Source of the DNA: Monodelphis domestica
Lineage: Eukaryota > Chordata > Mammalia > Didelphimorphia > Didelphidae
Direction: 5' to 3'
NCBI RefSeq assembly: GCF_027887165.1
Contig: NC_077234.1
Location: 247,155,658-247,219,657, forward strand
Length of the DNA stretch: 64,000 bases
Under the pieces are notes generated by a model. The model was given only the letters and a program-made list of their open reading frames with translations, made no database searches and was not told where the DNA came from. This document shows, in pieces, positions 60,005 to 64,000 of the stretch; position 1 is the stretch's first letter, and each line of letters opens with the position of its first letter. Made by a program: the position numbers and the translations under genes.

Positions 60005-60689
60005 ATTAGAAAGGGTATAGTTTGGTATATTAGAATATTATGGCAACTAAATATATGCAGAGCTTCAGTTGGAGAAACAAAAACTTAAGGTCTTTGCAAT
60101 TATCTAGGGATGCTGAAATCCATGTAGACAGAGCTGAGTTCATTAAGAGGGGAGAGTGTACAGCTGGCCTGATAAGATAGTATGAAAACAGGTGTTTGAT
60201 CCTTTAAAGATTTATACTTCCATAGACTCCTCAGAGTATTGTGGCCAAGAAAGGTTCCTCTGACCTAAGCAGTATAATAGTTAACCTTGTACTGAACTGT
60301 GAGGACTTTGTAGCAAATGTTTCAAATCCAGTACCATTTTATGTCTCTTAACATCCTCTGTATCTTAATGACATGATAATTAGCTATCAGAAACCTATAA
60401 GACATATTGTTGAACATTTATATGGAATTTTATCACAAAATGGATGTGGTAAGATCTCCACTTTTAATTTACCACAGTGGAAGGTATCTAATAGTGGCAA
60501 CTTATCAATGGGTGCATAACCTACTCTGAGCTTTTGCCATGACCTTATCTATCTTCTTGGAAGCTCTGACCTGAAGGGTTATGATAGGGGCCCAAACCAC
60601 TTCTATGAGTTTAAGAAAACTTTGCCCCTCATGCAGGCTTTTGAGACATTGGTCATCATCCTTGAGGAGAGAATCTCATTTCAATAGGC
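60005..60689. other. Intergenic DNA
   Basis: Unique sequence, no gene seen. The last bases (60682-60689) are the left target copy of the following hAT element. Confidence 0.5.
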
Positions 60690-61133
60690 CAGTAATGGTG
60701 AACCTTTTGGAGACAGAGTGCCGTGCCTGCCCACCCCCCAAGACATAGTGTTGTATATCTCTCCCCATTACCCCACACAGGGGAGGGAGAAATGCTCCCA
60801 TTGGGCTACTGGGCAGAGGGTAGGTGAAGTGAGAAATGTCCTCAGTGAGTGTAGAGGGGAGGGGGAGAGTAGCCTGAGAGCTCTGCTCCCCTCCAGCTCT
60901 GCCACCTGTGAGCCACCCACCTTAACCCCTGTGTGCTCCCATTGGGCTGTTGGGCAGAGGGGCGGGGGATGTGAAAAAATGTCCCTAGGAGAGGTGGAGA
61001 GAAGGAGAGCAGCTCCACCAGAGTCCCTCTGCCTTTCCAGTAACAAACTCTGGTGGGGAGGGGTAGTCACATGCCCATAGAGAGTGCTTTGCATGCCATC
61101 TTTGGCACCTGTGACATAGGTTTGCTATCACTG
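60690..61133. mobile_element. hAT-type MITE, full length
   Basis: Starts cagtaatggtgaacctttt and ends ...aggtttgctatcactg, inverted termini of the family seen at 6031. 8-bp flanks caataggc and caatagac (7 of 8 equal). The GC-rich interior contains two similar halves (tgctcccattgggct at 60793 and 60937). The open frames across it on both strands are not genes. Confidence 0.88.
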
Positions 61134-61224
61134 CAATAGACTTTGGGCTTTGAGTTATACTTGACCATTAAATATCATCTATCTTTCAGATGATTTCTTG
61201 CCCAGATCTTTGTCTTTTAAAAGC

Positions 61225-61420
61225 CTACCAGAATTTCAGGACCTCAGTTAAATGTGACCTACAAAACTGCCTAGGGCTTTGCCTCAGCTCCCCCACTGTT
61301 AGAAATGATAAGTCTCTTCTCAGAGCCCATATTTAGTTTTGTCCATGCCTCTTTTGTGAAGTAATTTCACTCTGTCTTGTGTTTTATTTTTCTTCCTATT
61401 GCATGGCATTATAAAAAACA
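61225..61420. mobile_element. L2-type LINE remnant
   Basis: 'aatttcaggacctcagttaaatgtgacctacaaaactgcctagggc ... ttgtgaagtaatttcactctgtcttgtg' has the order of L2 3' sequence. Strongly diverged. Confidence 0.5.
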
Positions 61421-61429
61421 AGTCACATT

Positions 61430-61620
61430 TATGTGATCCTTAAACATTTTGTTGAGTGTTAGATATCTCATCTGATCCTCACTTGGGAGAGTGTTATTAT
61501 TTCCATTTTACAGAAGAGGAAATGAGGTTCAATGCCTGGAGTTATGCTAGTCACTGCTTGAAGTAGAAGAAATCAAACACAGGCCTTTCTGTCCATTATA
61601 TCACACTGAGTGGATAAAAA
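61430..61620 (+). repeat. MIR/Mon1-type SINE
   Basis: 'gatatctcatctgatcctcacttgggagagtgttattatttccattttacagaagaggaaatgagg' is the MIR-type core. The 3' end 'aggcctttctgtccattatatcacactgag' fits as well. Confidence 0.85.
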
Positions 61621-62791
61621 AGGTCAATACCGGATTCAGAAAAATCTAAATTCAAGTCTTGCCTCAGATGTAGTAGCTATGTGGTCATACTTAATCTTCC
61701 CAGGATTAGTTTATGTTGATGGAAGGAGTTTCTATTCCTGGAATTCTCCAACAGTGAATTTTCAGGCAGGCTCAGATTAAAAAGAAAGTAAACTCTAAAC
61801 TCCTTGATAAACTTTCATCTCCAAAGATTAATCTCTAATACTGAGTCTATGTAGAAAGTAATAATTCATTTCTATATGCTTTAAAGTTTACAAAATATTT
61901 TTTTCTCTCGATATCGTTGTGGCAATGAATTCCAGTAATTTGTATAAATTCCTATAGTATATATTTGCCTCATAATAAAATCAGTTTTTCAGTCACACAT
62001 GTAGCATAAGTTTCGAAGCTAATATACTTTTATTATGTGCTTTAAAATGAGTTGTGTCTGATACTTTTTCTGTTCAGCTTTGTATATGGAAACGCCTTCT
62101 TTTTATGGTATTAATAATTTCAAAAATCATTTTCTCAAAAAGTTTGGCAAATTTCCTCTCTAAACAACCATCATATGATATTCTTGAACCTTTATATGTT
62201 TTGAGCCTGTATTGGGATAACAAGCTACCTAATTCAGCCCAAGTGTGATCAGAGAGAGTGAAACCCTCACCAAAAAATGATTAAGAATGAAAGGTGCCTT
62301 CAGGCATCCTCACTTAGAAGAAGGAAGAGGAGGGATCCAGAAAGGGGCAGTCTTTTTTTCCTTCAGTTTTTCTCTTTCACCTCTCTAGCTTTGAATATGT
62401 TGGCTTCTCTGGGCTTTGAAGATAATCTTTGCTCCTTTGACTTCAAGATACTACACACTTTATTGGTTTTCCCATTTCTCAAAATTATATTTTGACTTCT
62501 TTATCCTTTTCCAAATTTTTAATATGGATATGCCTTAAAAGGAAATTTTTAGACTTTCTTTACTTTCTCACCCCTACTTATCCTTTGCACCCCTGAGGCT
62601 TCAGTTTAGCACTTTTACACCAATAACTAAAATCTTTATTGCCAGCCTAACCTTTTCTGAGATCCAGACCCACAATCTTTAACTGTCCAAGACACTTCTC
62701 TATCAACATTTCCCACTAGCACATCAAATTTAATGTCTCAAATTGCTTTTTATATTTTCTCCTAAAACTACTCTTTTCCCTGACTTTCCCA

Positions 62792-62795
<4 letters not shown>
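61621..62795. other. Intergenic DNA
   Basis: A short SINE-like trace at 61640-61690 ('aattcaagtcttgcctcaga...tagctatgtgg'). The rest is unique; no gene is recognised in the short frames at 62054-62495. Confidence 0.45.

Positions 62796-62829
<34 letters not shown>
62796..62829. repeat. (TG)n microsatellite
   Basis: An uninterrupted TG tract of about 34 bases. Confidence 0.95.
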
Positions 62830-62830
<1 letters not shown>

Positions 62831-63203
62831 CACCATCATTAGCTCAGTGTTTCATGTTTGTAATCCTGGGATTATTCTCTTTGATGTATTTCTTCCCTCG
62901 GTCTCTCAATGAGAATTCCCAGTTCTCCAAATCTGTTAATTCCCTCTCTGAAACATATCGTAAATCAATTCCTCCTGGTGCCTTCTTTTCTTGTTGGGGC
63001 TGTCTTGTGTACTTCTCCTGCTGATGGGTTTCATAAAGTGACAGGTTTAGTGTTCTTGAGGATGTTCCAACAAGAAGGGCATTACATATAGGATAGTCCT
63101 AGCAGTAAGTCAGGCTGTTAAAATTCAGCAAGATCAAAACAATTGTACCGATAATGAAAGATAAAAAAGATTTAATTCCTGAAGCCAAAAAATTTAATCT
63201 TAG
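62830..63203. other. Intergenic DNA
   Basis: Nothing recognised apart from the target sequence of the next SINE at its end. Confidence 0.45.
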
Positions 63204-63402
63204 GGGGCAGCGGGGTGGCTCAGTGGATGGAGAATCAGGCCTAGAGAGGGGAGGTCCTAGGTTCAAATCTGGCCTCAGCCCCTTCCCAGCTGTGTGACCC
63301 TGGGCAAGTCACTTGACCCCCATGGCCTAGCCCTTACCCCTCTTCTGCCTTGGAGCCAATACACAGTATTGACTCCAAGACGGAAGGGGAGAGTTTAAAA
63401 AA
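63204..63402 (+). repeat. tRNA-derived marsupial SINE, young copy
   Basis: A full, little-changed copy: gggggcagcggggtggctca (A box), gttcaaatctgg (B box), 'gggcaagtcacttgaccccc', and tail 'gactccaagacggaag'. The flanks aatttaatcttag and aattttcatcttag form an imperfect target duplication. Confidence 0.92.
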
Positions 63403-64000
63403 ATTTTCATCTTAGATAAAAGAACTCCTCTCTGCCGCTCCATAGTTCAGGGTAACTGACTCCATTGGGCCAGAAGAACTATTCCCTTCAAAAACCATCA
63501 CTAAAGTTGGCAGTTGACTTTGCCAGAAGTCTGGGTTATGTTCTTTGACCCAGCAAGGCCTCTTGGCCACACCTGTACTATCTCTTCACTTCCTCCTCAG
63601 CTACAGCCCCCCAGCCTCATCAACAGTTACGTCATCATCCTGCAAAATCACATCCGCTTGGTAGTCCATTCCTCTCAGTGCCCTCTGATTGGAAGGCAGA
63701 GGCCCCAGGTCAGCGGGCTCCTCATTTCCCACCTTCCTTGGACTCCTCCATCCCCAGGATCTCCTGGCCTCTTTTCAGCTTCCTTTTGGCTGTTCTTCCC
63801 TCATAGTGCCATTGCTGTCTTTCTTTTTTGTGTCTGTATCCCCAGCACCTGGCAGCGTTTGGCACACAATAGGTGCTTAATAAATAATGTATTGACGTAA
63901 GGGGTACCATCCTGGACAATGGACAGTTCATACTCTGTGATGTCATGGCAACCTCAGGTCCCTGGTTGCAGATACAGAGTAGAGAGGCTCAGTCTACTGC
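63403..64000. other. Intergenic DNA with a repeat tail
   Basis: Positions 63830-63885 read 'gtatccccagcacctggcagcgtttggcacacaataggtgcttaataaat', the 3' tail of an L2/L3-type repeat. The 128-residue open frame at 63514-63900 runs through this tail and has no recognised domain, so I do not call it a gene. Confidence 0.5.

Noticed and set aside
60718-61094. Open frames of 108-120 residues on both strands
   Set aside because: They lie entirely inside a GC-rich hAT miniature element.
63514-63900. 128-residue plus-strand frame
   Set aside because: It runs through a LINE-type repeat tail and has no domain.

Overview
The window comes from a marsupial genome. It carries repeat families that I know from opossum, dasyurid and kangaroo sequence: tRNA-derived SINEs with the 'ggtggctcagtggat...ggttcaaat' A and B boxes, marsupial L1, RTE/BovB-like LINEs, MIR/Mon1-type and MAR1-type SINEs, hAT miniature elements, and class I (gamma-like) endogenous retroviruses with 4-bp target duplications. 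I lean towards an opossum such as Monodelphis, but the sequence alone does not exclude an Australian species. I found no exon of a host protein-coding gene that I could defend. Nearly all longer open frames are pieces of LINEs or old retroviruses, or are low-complexity.

Layout. Positions 1-3880 are old intergenic DNA with one SINE, a LINE remnant and a CA/TC microsatellite. Positions 3880-17915 are a nested stack. An RTE LINE with an inverted 5' part abuts L1 copy A (about 5515-17915). Copy A is interrupted by a hAT miniature element (6031-6345), a SINE (6908-7111) and a second L1, copy B (8324-14812, 15-bp target duplication). Copy B in turn holds a perfect 48-bp-arm hairpin, a reversed L1 5' UTR joined to an LTR-like piece, a solo LTR (10598-11147) and a hAT fragment.

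Positions 17916-26000 are mostly unique DNA with scattered SINE, L1, MIR and hAT pieces and a CpG-rich patch at 18.2-18.9 kb. Positions 26.0-27.2 kb look like the 5' end of an old reversed L1. Positions 27.2-31.0 kb, continued at 34.0-34.4 kb, are non-repetitive sequence with a broad CpG-rich core (28.5-30.8 kb) and loosely repeated phrases. This is the best candidate for a host regulatory or non-coding RNA locus. A nearly full-length RTE on the minus strand (31.2-34.0 kb) splits it.

Positions 34424-47404 are a broken but structurally complete class I endogenous retrovirus on the minus strand: both LTRs, gag, protease, reverse transcriptase, RNase H and integrase regions, flanked by GATT on both sides. 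It contains at least three later LTR insertions within gag and pol and a fourth LTR of opposite orientation in the leader. Positions 47.47-52.3 kb are a reversed L1 carrying two solo LTRs (flanked by GATC and GTAT). Positions 52.3-53.1 kb are a second CpG-rich host stretch. A small, old retroviral element with two LTRs of about 245 bp lies at 56626-60004, a second full hAT miniature element at 60690-61133, and a further SINE at 63204-63402. The rest is ordinary unique intergenic DNA.

Boundaries given with target duplications were read base by base. Other boundaries are approximate. Family names rest on memory of the families, not on a database search.
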